A stretch of 64,000 bases of DNA from Pseudarthrobacter phenanthrenivorans (GCF_000813845.1 NZ_JWTB01000011.1:1-64000); one strand, 5' to 3'. Numbered from the stretch's first letter, positions 15,617 to 24,337 are shown. The notes: a model not told the origin generated them from the letters alone. Made by a program: numbers and translations.

Positions 15617-16815
15617 ACCAGGCTTTTGTGTACGACGCCGTGCGCACCCCGTTCGGCAAGTTCGGCTCCGGCCTGGCGGCTGTCCGTCCCGATGACCTTG
15701 CCGCGCATGTGATCAAGGAGTCCGTGCAGCGGGCGCCTTCGCTTGATGTTGAACGGATTGATGAGGTGGTGTTCGGCAACGCCAACGGCGCGGGTGAGGA
15801 GAACCGCAACATCGCCCGCATGGGCACGCTGCTTGCCGGCCTCCCGGTGTCCATCCCGGGCACCACGGTGAACCGGCTCTGCGGTTCGTCCCTGGATGCG
15901 GCGATCATCGCGTCCCGCCAGATCAACGCCGGCGACGCCGACCTGGTGCTTGTCGGTGGCGCCGAGTCGATGTCCCGTGCCCCCTGGGTGCTGCCCAAGA
16001 CGGAGAAGCCGTACCCGGCCGGGGATATGACGCTGGCCTCCACGACGCTGGGCTGGCGCCTGGTGAACAAGGCGATGCCGAAGGAGTGGACCATTTCCCT
16101 GGGCGAGGCCACCGAGCGGCTCCGCGAAAAGTACGGCGTGACGCGCGAGGCGCAGGACGAGTTCGCCGCGGCCTCGCACAACCTGTCCGCCGCTGCATGG
16201 GACGAAGGGTTCTACGACACCCTGGTCACCCCGGTGCCCGGCACGGACCTGGTGCGGGACGAGGGCATCCGGCCGGGTTCGTCGGCGGAGAAGCTGGCCG
16301 GCCTGAAGACGGTGTTCCGTGCCGAGGACGGAACGGTCACGGCAGGGAACGCGTCCCCGTTGTCCGACGGCGCCTCCGCGGCCTGGGTGGGCAGTGAGGC
16401 TGCCGCGGGGCTGCTGGGGCTGGACCCGCTGGCCCGGATCGCAGGCCGCGGCGCGCACGCCAACGATCCGCAGTACTTCGGCTACGCGCCCGTGGAGGCG
16501 GCGAACAAGGCCCTCGCCAAGGCGGGCATCGGCTGGGACCAGGTGGGCGCCGTCGAACTTAACGAAGCCTTCGCCGCGCAGTCCCTGGCCTGCATCAACG
16601 CCTGGGGCATCGACCACTCCATCGTGAACCGCCACGGCGGGGCCATCGCCATGGGCCACCCGCTGGGTGCTTCCGGCACCCGGATCCTGGGCACCCTGGC
16701 CCGCTCGCTGCAGGCCTCGGGTGAACGCTGGGGTGTGGCCGCGATCTGCATCGGCGTGGGCCAGGGCCTGGCCGTGGTGCTGGAAAACGTGACTGCTTCA
16801 AACGGAAAGGCATAA
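15613..16815 (+). CDS. pcaF: beta-ketoadipyl-CoA thiolase
   Basis: A 400-residue thiolase that splits 3-oxoadipyl-CoA into succinyl-CoA and acetyl-CoA, the last step of the pathway. The acyl-accepting Cys is in NRLCGSS (about residue 90); the His and second Cys are in HGGAIAMGHPLGASGTR and CIGVGQG. Other motifs include VGGAESMSRAPWVLPK and NEAFAAQSLACI. Thiolases overlap in sequence, so the PcaF assignment rests on position between pcaC and pcaIJ. It starts by a 4-base overlap with pcaC; pcaI begins 3 bases after its stop. Confidence 0.9.
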   Translation: MNQAFVYDAVRTPFGKFGSGLAAVRPDDLAAHVIKESVQRAPSLDVERIDEVVFGNANGAGEENRNIARMGTLLAGLPVSIPGTTVNRLCGSSLDAAIIASRQINAGDADLVLVGGAESMSRAPWVLPKTEKPYPAGDMTLASTTLGWRLVNKAMPKEWTISLGEATERLREKYGVTREAQDEFAAASHNLSAAAWDEGFYDTLVTPVPGTDLVRDEGIRPGSSAEKLAGLKTVFRAEDGTVTAGNASPLSDGASAAWVGSEAAAGLLGLDPLARIAGRGAHANDPQYFGYAPVEAANKALAKAGIGWDQVGAVELNEAFAAQSLACINAWGIDHSIVNRHGGAIAMGHPLGASGTRILGTLARSLQASGERWGVAAICIGVGQGLAVVLENVTASNGKA

Positions 16816-16818
16816 GCC

Positions 16819-17508
16819 ATGCTGAACTTTGTCGATTCGGTCCAGGACGCCGTCGCCGGCATCAAGGACGGCTCCACCGTGATGATCGGCGGGTTCGGCA
16901 ACGCCGGGCAGCCGTTCGAACTGATCGATGCGCTGCTGGAGTGCGGCGCCACGGACCTGACCGTGGTGAACAACAACGCCGGCCAGGGCGACCAGGGCCT
17001 GGCGCTGCTGATCAAGGAGGGCCGGGTGAAGAAGATGATCTGCTCCTTCCCGCGGCAGTCCGATTCCTGGCATTTCGACGCCAAGTACAAGGCCGGCGAG
17101 ATCGAACTCGAACTGGTGCCGCAGGGCAACCTGGCCGAGCGGATCCGCGCCGCCGGCGCCGGCATCGGCGGGTTCTTCACCCCCACCGGCTACGGCACCA
17201 TGCTCGCCGAAGGAAAGGAAACCCGGTTCCTGGACGGTAAATGGCAGGTCTTCGAGACCCCCATCCATGCCGACGTCGCCCTCATCAAGGCCCTCAAGGC
17301 CGACGGCAAGGGCAACCTGGTTTACCGCAAGACCGCCCGCAACTTCGGCCCCATCATGGCCGCGGCCGCGAAACACACGATTGTGCAGGTCTCCGAGATC
17401 GTTCCCACCGGCGGGCTGGACCCGGAAAACATCGTGACCCCCGGCATCTACGTCAACAGCATCGTTAAGGTTGCCGGCAGCGGCAGCATGGCAGGAAAGG
17501 TGGCCTGA
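16819..17508 (+). CDS. pcaI: 3-oxoadipate:succinyl-CoA transferase subunit A
   Basis: A 229-residue family I CoA-transferase subunit. It carries MIGGFGNAGQPFELIDAL, VNNNAGQGDQGLALLI, CSFPRQSDSWHFDAKY, and FFTPTGYGTMLAEGKE near the centre. With PcaJ it moves CoA from succinyl-CoA to 3-oxoadipate. It lacks the catalytic Glu, which is in the B subunit. The next gene begins one base after its stop. Confidence 0.93.
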   Translation: MLNFVDSVQDAVAGIKDGSTVMIGGFGNAGQPFELIDALLECGATDLTVVNNNAGQGDQGLALLIKEGRVKKMICSFPRQSDSWHFDAKYKAGEIELELVPQGNLAERIRAAGAGIGGFFTPTGYGTMLAEGKETRFLDGKWQVFETPIHADVALIKALKADGKGNLVYRKTARNFGPIMAAAAKHTIVQVSEIVPTGGLDPENIVTPGIYVNSIVKVAGSGSMAGKVA

Positions 17509-17509
17509 G

Positions 17510-18187
17510 ATGAGCCTCACCGACACGTCCCTCCAGACCTCGGCGACGCCGCTGGGCCGCGACGACCTGGCCCGGCTGGTGGCCAGGGACATCGCGCCCG
17601 GGTCCTTCGTGAACCTGGGCATCGGCCAGCCAACGCTGGTGTCCAACTACCTCACCGAGGACCAGAACATCACCCTCCACACGGAGAACGGCATGCTGGG
17701 CATGGGCCCGGAAGCCAAGGGCGACCAGATCGACGGGGACCTCATCAATGCCGGCAAGATCCCGGTCACCGAGCTCCCCGGCGCCTCGTACTTCCACCAC
17801 GCCGATTCGTTCGCGATCATGCGCGGCGGCCACCTGGACATCTGCGTCCTGGGCGCCTTCCAGGTTTCCGCCACCGGGGACCTCGCCAACTGGCACACCG
17901 GGGCGCCCGGGGCGATTCCCGCCGTCGGCGGCGCCATGGACCTCGCCACCGGAGCCAAGGACGTCTTCGTCATGATGACGCTCCTGACCCGCGACGGGGC
18001 ATCCAAGATCGTGGATGCCTGCACCTACCCGATTACCGGCGTTGGCTGCGTCACCCGGGTCTACACGGACAAGGCCGTCTTCCTCATCGGCCCGGACGGC
18101 GTCACCGTCCGCGAAACCTTCGGCTGCACCCTGCAGGAACTCCAGGACCTGGTGCCCGTCCCGCTCAAGGCCGCCGCAGCCGCCTGA
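17510..18187 (+). CDS. pcaJ: 3-oxoadipate:succinyl-CoA transferase subunit B
   Basis: A 225-residue B subunit with the catalytic Glu in TLHTENGMLGMG (about residue 59) and the flanking motifs NLGIGQPTLVSNYL, GASYFHHADSFAIMRGGHLDICVLGAFQV and VMMTL. ATG 17510 is chosen because the SD-like AGGAAAGG lies upstream within the end of pcaI and the family N-terminus fits. After its stop only 23 bases separate it from the IclR gene pcaR, so the regulator is probably the last gene of the operon. Confidence 0.93.
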   Translation: MSLTDTSLQTSATPLGRDDLARLVARDIAPGSFVNLGIGQPTLVSNYLTEDQNITLHTENGMLGMGPEAKGDQIDGDLINAGKIPVTELPGASYFHHADSFAIMRGGHLDICVLGAFQVSATGDLANWHTGAPGAIPAVGGAMDLATGAKDVFVMMTLLTRDGASKIVDACTYPITGVGCVTRVYTDKAVFLIGPDGVTVRETFGCTLQELQDLVPVPLKAAAAA

Positions 18188-18210
18188 GGACGGCTCTAGG
18201 ATTGGTAACC

Positions 18211-19023
18211 ATGACCAACGCCGCAGGCACCGATACCCAGTCCGCCCCGCAGGCCAGCGACCAGTACGTCCAGTCGCTGGCCCGGGGCCTGGCCGTGATC
18301 CGCGCCTTCGACGCAGAGCGCCCCGTCATGACCCTGTCCGAAGTTGCAGGGCAGACCGGGCTCACCCGCGCCACGGCCCGCCGGTTCCTGCACACGCTCG
18401 TCGAACTGGGCTACGTACGCACCGACGGCAAGACTTTCGCCCTCACGGCCAAGGTCCTCCAGCTGGGGTACGCCTACCTTTCGGGGCTGTCCCTGCCGCA
18501 GCTGGCGCAGCCGCATCTTGAGGAGTTGTCCCTCAAGCTGGGCGAGTCCACGTCCGCGGCGGTGCTGGACGGCACCGACATCGCCTACATTGCCCGGGTC
18601 ACCACCCGCCGCATCATGACCATCGGCATCACCGTGGGAACCAGGTTCCCGGCTTACGCCACCTCCATGGGCAGGGTCCTGCTGGCGCACCTTCCGCCCG
18701 CGGACCTCAAGGCCTACCTGGCGGCGGCGGACATCAAGCCGCTCACACCCCGGGCCCTGGGCACCGTCCCGGAGCTGCTGAAGGTGCTGGACGCCGTCCG
18801 TTCACAGGGCTGGTGCCTGCTGGACCAGGAGCTGGAGCTGGGGCTCATGTCCATCGCCGCGCCCGTCTATGACGGCCCCAAGGTAGTGGCGGCCGTGAAC
18901 GTGTCCCTGCAGGCCCAGACCGTGGAAGCCAAACCGGACCGGGAAGCCTACCTGGCGTCCGTGGCGCAGGAAATCGTGGCCACCGCCCGGCACATCTCCG
19001 CGGACCTGACCGCCCGCGGCTAG
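18211..19023 (+). CDS. pcaR: IclR-family regulator of the beta-ketoadipate genes
   Basis: A 270-residue IclR protein of the PcaR/PcaU/PobR subgroup. Winged helix at about 20-80 (YVQSLARGLAVIRAF, LSEVAGQTGLTRATARRFLHTLVELGYVR) and effector domain after it (ITVGTRFPAYATSMGRVLLAHLP, LLDQELELGLMSIAAPVYD). In this subgroup the effector is protocatechuate or beta-ketoadipate. Position as the last gene after pcaIJ supports pathway-specific control. The tandem sites at 8545-8578 resemble the DNA motif of this subgroup, so PcaR competes with the IclR gene at 7674 as their ligand. Confidence 0.85.
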   Translation: MTNAAGTDTQSAPQASDQYVQSLARGLAVIRAFDAERPVMTLSEVAGQTGLTRATARRFLHTLVELGYVRTDGKTFALTAKVLQLGYAYLSGLSLPQLAQPHLEELSLKLGESTSAAVLDGTDIAYIARVTTRRIMTIGITVGTRFPAYATSMGRVLLAHLPPADLKAYLAAADIKPLTPRALGTVPELLKVLDAVRSQGWCLLDQELELGLMSIAAPVYDGPKVVAAVNVSLQAQTVEAKPDREAYLASVAQEIVATARHISADLTARG

Positions 19024-19036
19024 GAGCGGAGCCCGG

Positions 19037-19627
19037 CTAGCTGATCCTGGTTTCAGCAAACAGCCGGCGGAGGGTGAAGAAACAGCCCAATGCGCTGAAC
19101 AGCAGGGCAACCAGGAAGTCGCCCGCGTACCCGTCCACCACATCCCGGTTCGTTGCAAGGTTGTAAAGGAGCAGGTCCCACGTTCCCGCGTCGGCCAGCA
19201 TGGTCAGCGGAGAACCGCCGCCCAGGTACTTGGCGGCATCAACCAGCATGCCACCCCAGAAGGACAGCAGGACCGTTGCGAGCGTTACGGCCGTCACCAC
19301 CCAGGCCCCGCGGCGGCTGATCGTCCCTCCGGTCCCCAGGACGTACAACCGTGCCGCCGCGGCAGCGGCGATGAAGGCAACAATCGATGCCATCCAGCCC
19401 ATGTTCCACAGCACCAGCCAAGCGGCGACACCGACGGGAACGGCGGCGAGGGCGAAGATTGCTCCACGGACCACATCCTCACCGGCTGCGCGGACCGGCG
19501 CTGCCGCTTGGAACTGGCTGGCCACCGGGGGAGTCCATGCCCCGGGAGCCCGCAGCCCGAACTGGGGTTCGGCCGGCGTACCGCCTTCCCCGGGTTGTGA
19601 TGCATCGAATTCTGCGCGCTCTGGCAT
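19037..19627 (-). CDS. hypothetical integral membrane protein (196 aa)
   Basis: A 196-residue protein with a charged, proline-rich cytoplasmic N-terminus (about 50 residues) and four hydrophobic segments: FALAAVPVGVAAWLVLWNMG, IVAFIAAAAAARLYVL, AWVVTAVTLATVLLSFWGGM and FLVALLFSALGCFFTL. GGGGGAA lies four to five bases before the ATG. It has no domain I can name. It is convergent with pcaR (13-base gap) and follows an MHS transporter on the same strand, separated by a strong hairpin, so it is probably its own unit. Confidence 0.75.
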   Translation of the reverse strand: MPERAEFDASQPGEGGTPAEPQFGLRAPGAWTPPVASQFQAAAPVRAAGEDVVRGAIFALAAVPVGVAAWLVLWNMGWMASIVAFIAAAAAARLYVLGTGGTISRRGAWVVTAVTLATVLLSFWGGMLVDAAKYLGGGSPLTMLADAGTWDLLLYNLATNRDVVDGYAGDFLVALLFSALGCFFTLRRLFAETRIS

Positions 19628-19740
19628 GGTTCCCCCAATATGTGTGATGTGCGAATCCCGCTTATTGTCACACGTCAGCGCGCAGGGACTGTTCCCACGC
19701 GATGCACCACGGCTTCACTGGGCGGGCCGGCACAACGCAC

Positions 19741-19782
19741 GGGGCGGACGACGGCGGATTGCTTGCCGCCGTCGTCCGCCCC
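19741..19782. terminator. GC-rich terminator hairpin after the second MHS transporter
   Basis: Perfect 17-bp arms (GGGGCGGACGACGGCGG and complement) around an 8-base loop. The T-run CCCCTTTT follows on the plus strand only, so the stem is ideal for plus-strand transcripts but could also stop the minus-strand transporter mRNA, whose stop codon is at 19805. Confidence 0.8.
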
Positions 19783-19804
19783 CCTTTTGTCCGGGGTTCC
19801 TGCC

Positions 19805-21142
19805 CTACCGGACCGGGTTGCCGAGCTGCCGCAGGGGCGTTTTGGCGGTCTCAAGCGCCCACCACGCCCCGGCCACGGCGAGGATCGACGAGCCGGCAAC
19901 GATCCAGGCTGCCGGACCCCAGTTCGCCTTGTCCGCACCCACCAGGGCGGTGCCGAGCAGCGGTGTGAAGCCTGCGCAGAGGATCCCGATTTGAAGCCCG
20001 ATCGCCATGCCGGAGTAGCGGACCTTGACGTTGAAGAGTTCGGAGAACCAGGCGGGGTAGATGGCGTTGGACATGGCGTAGGTGCCGGCGGTGATCAACG
20101 TGCTGGTCAGGAAGATCATGGGGATGTTTCCGGTGGCGATCACCGAGAAGTAGACAAAGATCATGATGCCGGAGCCCAGGACCCCGATGATGAAGACCGG
20201 GCGGCGGCCAAACGTGTCGGAGAGCCGCGCGGTCAGCGGCTGGGTGACGACCGCCAGGACGTTGCCCACGATGCTGACCCAGAGCATGGTGGAGGCCGGG
20301 ACGCCGACGGATACGGCGTAGGCCAGGCCGAATGACTGCATGAACGTATTGGTGACAGTTTCGAAGGACATCAGCGCTACCTGGAAGAACTGCGCCGGGT
20401 GCGTCTGGAACATCTTGGCAAAGGGGAGCTTCACCAGTTCGCCGTGTTCCTGCTTTTCCTCGAACACCTCCGGCTCTGCCAGCGACCGGCGGACCATATA
20501 GGCGACGATGAGCACGATGAGGGACAGCCAGAACGGGATCCGCCAGCCCCAGGCAATCCGGTCGGCCTCGCTCATGGCAGCCACCGGAAGGAACGCCAGG
20601 GACGCCAGGACGATGCCGAAGGAGATGCCGCTCATGGCAAAGCTGGCGAAGAAGCCGCGCCGCCCCTCAGGCGCCTCTTCCGTGGAGAGGGCCGATGCTC
20701 CGGCGGTCTCGGCTCCGGCGGAGAGGCCCTGCAGCAGGCGGAGCAGGACCAGCAGTGCCGGGGCAAAGTACCCTGCGGTCTCGAAGTTCGGCAGGGCGCC
20801 GATGAGGAACGTGGCGCTGCCCATGAGCACCAGGGTGAGCACCAGGGTGTTCTTCCGGCCGATCTTGTCGCCCAGGTGGCCGAACACCACTGCGCCGAAG
20901 GGGCGCGCCACGTAGGCCACGCCGAAGGTGGCGAAGGATGCCAGGAGGGCAACCGTGGGGTCGCCGGCCGGGAAGAAGATCTTGGAGAAGACCAGGGAAG
21001 CGGCGGTGGCATAGATGAAGAAGTCGTAGTACTCCAGGGCGCCGCCGAGGAATGCGGCCAGTGCTGCCTTCCTGGCGCGCTTGAGCCGGCGCTGTTCCTC
21101 AGGCGTGGACTGGGCCTGGGCTCCTGCTGCGATGTCGGTCAT
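19805..21142 (-). CDS. MHS-family MFS transporter (second, shikimate-like)
   Basis: A 445-residue 12-helix proton symporter closely similar in layout to the transporter at 6120-7439: GGALEYYDFFIYATAASLVFSK, GHLGDKIGRKNTLVL, LLRLLQGLSAGAETAGAS, RLSDTFGRRPVFIIG. ATG 21142 has AAGGAAA eight bases upstream. It is divergent from an AroE-like dehydrogenase and shares an intergenic region that carries a copy of the operator found before qsuD. Uptake of quinate, shikimate or a related acid is inferred from that regulation and context. Confidence 0.85.
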   Translation of the reverse strand: MTDIAAGAQAQSTPEEQRRLKRARKAALAAFLGGALEYYDFFIYATAASLVFSKIFFPAGDPTVALLASFATFGVAYVARPFGAVVFGHLGDKIGRKNTLVLTLVLMGSATFLIGALPNFETAGYFAPALLVLLRLLQGLSAGAETAGASALSTEEAPEGRRGFFASFAMSGISFGIVLASLAFLPVAAMSEADRIAWGWRIPFWLSLIVLIVAYMVRRSLAEPEVFEEKQEHGELVKLPFAKMFQTHPAQFFQVALMSFETVTNTFMQSFGLAYAVSVGVPASTMLWVSIVGNVLAVVTQPLTARLSDTFGRRPVFIIGVLGSGIMIFVYFSVIATGNIPMIFLTSTLITAGTYAMSNAIYPAWFSELFNVKVRYSGMAIGLQIGILCAGFTPLLGTALVGADKANWGPAAWIVAGSSILAVAGAWWALETAKTPLRQLGNPVR

Positions 21143-21185
21143 TTCGGGGTTTCCTTCCACGCTGAAGGCGGGGGACTGATATTTT

Positions 21186-21210
21186 GTACGCATAACGAAC
21201 AAGTGTGCGA
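21186..21210 (+). promoter_or_regulatory. second copy of the IclR-type operator
   Basis: GTACGCATAACGAAC at 21186-21200 matches 8545-8559 at 13 of 15 positions, and GTGCGA follows at the same offset (19 bases from the start of the site) as at 8564. It lies about 100 bases before the AroE-like start and 44 bases upstream of the divergent transporter's ATG. Confidence 0.65.
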
Positions 21211-21285
21211 AATGCGCCTAGATCGAGGATACTAGCTGGTGACGCCAATCACAACGCCGCTGCCCGCGAAAGGTGGAGGAAACAG

Positions 21286-22122
21286 ATGGAACCGAGTACG
21301 CAGCCTTCCCGCCTGGCCCTGATCGGATCGGCGGCGTCCCAGGCCATGTCACCCGGCTTGTGGAATCCCGTCCTGCGCGGACTTGGCACCGGCTGGACCT
21401 ACGAGGCTTGGGATGTGGCGCCGGACGGTGACCTGGCCGCCGTCCGCGCCAGGCTCCTGGCACCGGACATGGTGGCCGCCAATGTCACCATGCCGCACAA
21501 GCACTGGGCCGCCGAAACCGCAGACGTTGCCGCGGAGCCGGTCCGGCTGAGCGGTGCCTGCAACCTGCTGGTGCGGCAGGACCACACACTGCTGGCGCAC
21601 AACACCGACATCACCGCTATCGAAGTACTCCTCGGCGGTGCCTACCAGCGCCATGCCCTGCTGCTCGGCGCCGGCGGGGCGGCGCGCGCGGCCCTGATCG
21701 CCATCAGGGACAACGTGGGCTCCGTGTCCATCACCGACCGGGACCCGCAGGCGTCGCACGAACTGCTGGAGCTCGCCCGGGAATTGGGCATCAACGCCCG
21801 GGACGTCACGTGGCAGCAGGCGCAGGACCTCGCCGCGGAAGCATCCCTGATCGTCAACGCCACCCCCATCGGGAAGAGCACCTCCGATGGGCCAGCCTGG
21901 GGCGGCTCGGCACTGGCACCCGACGCCGTGCTCTACGACTTCGTCTACGCCCGCCACAGCACCGCCAGTGTCGCCTGCGCCCAGGCGATGGGCGTCCGGT
22001 CCATTGACGGGTGGGACCACCTCCGCGAACAGGCGGTGGCCATGGTGCCGCTGCTCGGGCTGGACGCCCGGGCACGGACGCTGCTGCAGGAAACGCTGGT
22101 CCGGCTACGGGACGGGCATTAG
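21286..22122 (+). CDS. AroE-family shikimate/quinate dehydrogenase-like protein (second copy)
   Basis: A 278-residue AroE-fold dehydrogenase. Catalytic Lys is in NVTMPHKH (about 72) and Asp in AHNTDITA (about 108); nucleotide loop GAGGAA (128-133). The segment after it reads ITDRDP instead of the NRT of NADP enzymes, suggesting NAD. The N-terminal substrate Ser-x-Ser motif is altered to SQAMSP, so the substrate may be a shikimate analogue. GGAGGA five bases before ATG 21286 fixes the start. It is divergent from an MHS transporter and upstream of an IclR gene. It is only distantly similar to qsuD, so not a recent duplicate. Confidence 0.82.
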   Translation: MEPSTQPSRLALIGSAASQAMSPGLWNPVLRGLGTGWTYEAWDVAPDGDLAAVRARLLAPDMVAANVTMPHKHWAAETADVAAEPVRLSGACNLLVRQDHTLLAHNTDITAIEVLLGGAYQRHALLLGAGGAARAALIAIRDNVGSVSITDRDPQASHELLELARELGINARDVTWQQAQDLAAEASLIVNATPIGKSTSDGPAWGGSALAPDAVLYDFVYARHSTASVACAQAMGVRSIDGWDHLREQAVAMVPLLGLDARARTLLQETLVRLRDGH

Positions 22123-22235
22123 GCCCTGCCTCCCGGCGGCCCTTTGACGGCACCGCTGCCCGATATGATCGGACAGGTGCGAAAAGCCCGGCAAGCCAGT
22201 GCCGGTGCGCGTTATCGGTCCGGGGAGGAACAGGA

Positions 22236-23027
22236 GTGGAGGAGCAGGCAGGCTACTTCGTGAAGTCGGTGGAAAAGGCCTTTGACGTCCTGCTCGCCTT
22301 CACCGCGGACCAGCCCCGGCTCACCGTCTCGCAGGTCGCCGCACGGACGGACATGACCCGCGCTTCCGCCCGGCGTTTCCTGCTCACCCTGGCCGACCTT
22401 GGCTACCTTCGTCCGGCCGGGCCTGCCTTTGAGCTGACGGCGCGGTCCCTGGACATCGGCAGGTCCTACCTTGCTGCGTTGACCCTGCCCAGGGTGGCGG
22501 AGCCGCACCTGAGGGACCTTGCAGCAGAGCTTAACGAGACCACCTCCCTCTGCATTCTCGAGGGCGGTGACGTGGTCTACGTTGCGTGCGTCCCCTCGCC
22601 ACGCCTGTTGAGCGTGTCCATTACCGTCGGTACCCGCTTCCCGGCATGGGCCACCTCCATGGGCCGGGTCCTCCTGGCCGGACTGCCCGCCCCGCAGCTT
22701 GAGGAGTACTTCCACTCGGTCCGGCTGCACCGCTTCACCGACCACTCCATCGGCAGCGTCGAGGACCTGCGGACGGAAGTGGAGGCGGCCAGGGCCAGGG
22801 GGTGGTCCATGGTCTCGCAGGAACTGGAGGAAGGCCTTCGCGGCGTGGCGGTGCCGGTCCGGCGGGGACACGAGGTGGTGGCCGCGGCCAACGTTTCGCT
22901 GCAGACACACCGCGCCGCCGCCCAGGACATCGAAGCGTCGGTCCTGCCGCAGCTAATGGAAACCGCCCGCCGCATAGCGCTTGACTACGGCGGACCGCCG
23001 CAGGGCCCGGCAGGAGATGCGAGATAA
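22236..23027 (+). CDS. IclR-family regulator (second shikimate-like locus)
   Basis: A 263-residue IclR protein: YFVKSVEKAFDVLLAF, VSQVAARTDMTRASARRFLLTLADLGYLR (winged helix), then ITVGTRFPAWATSMGRVLLAGLP and MVSQELEEGLRGVAVPVRRG in the effector domain. It is strikingly similar to the pcaR product in those motifs, so the two belong to the same PcaR/PobR-like subgroup. GTG 22236 has GGAGGAA five bases upstream. It follows the AroE-like gene by 113 bases on the same strand and probably controls that gene and the divergent transporter. Confidence 0.85.
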   Translation: MEEQAGYFVKSVEKAFDVLLAFTADQPRLTVSQVAARTDMTRASARRFLLTLADLGYLRPAGPAFELTARSLDIGRSYLAALTLPRVAEPHLRDLAAELNETTSLCILEGGDVVYVACVPSPRLLSVSITVGTRFPAWATSMGRVLLAGLPAPQLEEYFHSVRLHRFTDHSIGSVEDLRTEVEAARARGWSMVSQELEEGLRGVAVPVRRGHEVVAAANVSLQTHRAAAQDIEASVLPQLMETARRIALDYGGPPQGPAGDAR

Positions 23028-23143
23028 CGCTTTGCCACCGAAGCCGGCAACGCCACTCCCGCAGCGGGAGCGGTGGCCCTAGACTCTAGCCAACTGCGTG
23101 CAGCAGAGCCGCTGCAGCGCTCGTCAGGAAGAGGAGTCAGCGG

Positions 23144-24337
23144 GTGAAGCTGGGGATTCCGCGGGAACGCCGGGAGGGCGAGCGGCGTGTGGCCGCCACT
23201 CCCGACACTGTGAAGCAGTTGGCCGGGATGGGCCTGGAGGTCCTGGTGGAAACCGGGGCGGGGGACGGCGCCGGCCACCCGGATTCCGCCTACCACCAGG
23301 CCGGCGCCACCATCGTCCCCGGCCTGGATAACGCCGCGCTGGACCTCCTGGCCCATGTCCGCCCGCTGGATGCGCACACCGCTGCATCCCTCAAACGGGG
23401 CGCCGTGACGGTGGGGCTCGCGTCGCCGTCGTCAGAGCTGCCCGCCGTCCAGGCGCTCGCGGACGCCGGGGTCACCTCCTTCGCCTTGGAGCTGGTGCCG
23501 CGCATTTCCCGCGCGCAGTCCATGGACGCCCTCACCTCCCAGGCGCTGGTGGCCGGGTACCGGTGTGTCCTCGAGGCCGCCATCCGGCTGCCGCGGTTCT
23601 TCCCGCTCTACATGACGGCCGCAGGAACCATCCCGCCGGCCCGCGTCCTGGTCCTGGGCGCCGGCGTGGCCGGGCTGCAGGCCATCGGCACCGCCAAGCG
23701 GCTGGGTGCCCGCGTCTTCGCCAACGACATCCGGCCCGCCTCCGCGGACGAGGTGGCGTCCATGGGCGGCACCTTCATCCGGCTGGACCTTGAGACAGCG
23801 GAGGCGGCCGGTGGCTATGCGCGGCAGTTGAGTTCCGACGCCGGCACCCGGCAGCGGCAGCTGCTCGCACCGCACGTGGCGCAATCGGACGTATTGATTA
23901 CGACGGCGGCGGTCCCCGGGCGGCCGGCTCCCCTTTTGGTGACCCGGGAGATGGTGCAGGGGATGCGCCCGGGATCGGTCGTCGTCGACCTCGCCGCGGA
24001 GTCCGGGGGCAACGTGGAGGGCTCCGCGCCGGGCCAGGACATTCCAATCCCCACCGCCGACGGTACCGGGCACATCACCCTGGTGGGCCTGAAGGATCCC
24101 GCTTCCGCGATGGCGTCCGACGCCTCCCGCCTCTACGCCAAGAACGTGGCAAACCTGCTGGCCCTGCTGGTCCGCGACGGTGCGCTCACCCTGGATTTCG
24201 ACGATGAAGTGGTGGCCGGCGCCTGCCTCACGCACGACGGTGCGGTCCGGCACCAGCCCACGGCGGAACTGCTCACGGCACGGGCCGCGGCCGGTACAGG
24301 TGCGGCAGCGGCAGCCCGGCAGGAAGGAAGGCTCTGA
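23144..24337 (+). CDS. pntAA: NAD(P) transhydrogenase subunit alpha, part 1 (NAD-binding)
   Basis: A 397-residue dI component of the proton-translocating transhydrogenase, KLGIPRERREGERRVAATPDTVKQL at the N-terminus, MDALTSQALVAGYR, and the NAD loop VLGAGVAGLQAIGTAKRLGARVFANDIRP. It binds NAD(H) on the cytoplasmic side and exchanges hydride with dIII of PntB. GTG 23144 has AGGAG upstream. The stop overlaps pntAB by one base. The complex drives NADPH formation from NADH using the proton gradient. Confidence 0.95.
   Translation: MKLGIPRERREGERRVAATPDTVKQLAGMGLEVLVETGAGDGAGHPDSAYHQAGATIVPGLDNAALDLLAHVRPLDAHTAASLKRGAVTVGLASPSSELPAVQALADAGVTSFALELVPRISRAQSMDALTSQALVAGYRCVLEAAIRLPRFFPLYMTAAGTIPPARVLVLGAGVAGLQAIGTAKRLGARVFANDIRPASADEVASMGGTFIRLDLETAEAAGGYARQLSSDAGTRQRQLLAPHVAQSDVLITTAAVPGRPAPLLVTREMVQGMRPGSVVVDLAAESGGNVEGSAPGQDIPIPTADGTGHITLVGLKDPASAMASDASRLYAKNVANLLALLVRDGALTLDFDDEVVAGACLTHDGAVRHQPTAELLTARAAAGTGAAAAARQEGRL

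Noticed and set aside
22203..22220. GTGCGCGTTATCGGTC, which on the minus strand recalls the GTTCGATAATCGCAC motif
   Set aside because: Needs a one-base insertion and lies within a few bases of the IclR start; too weak to list as an operator.
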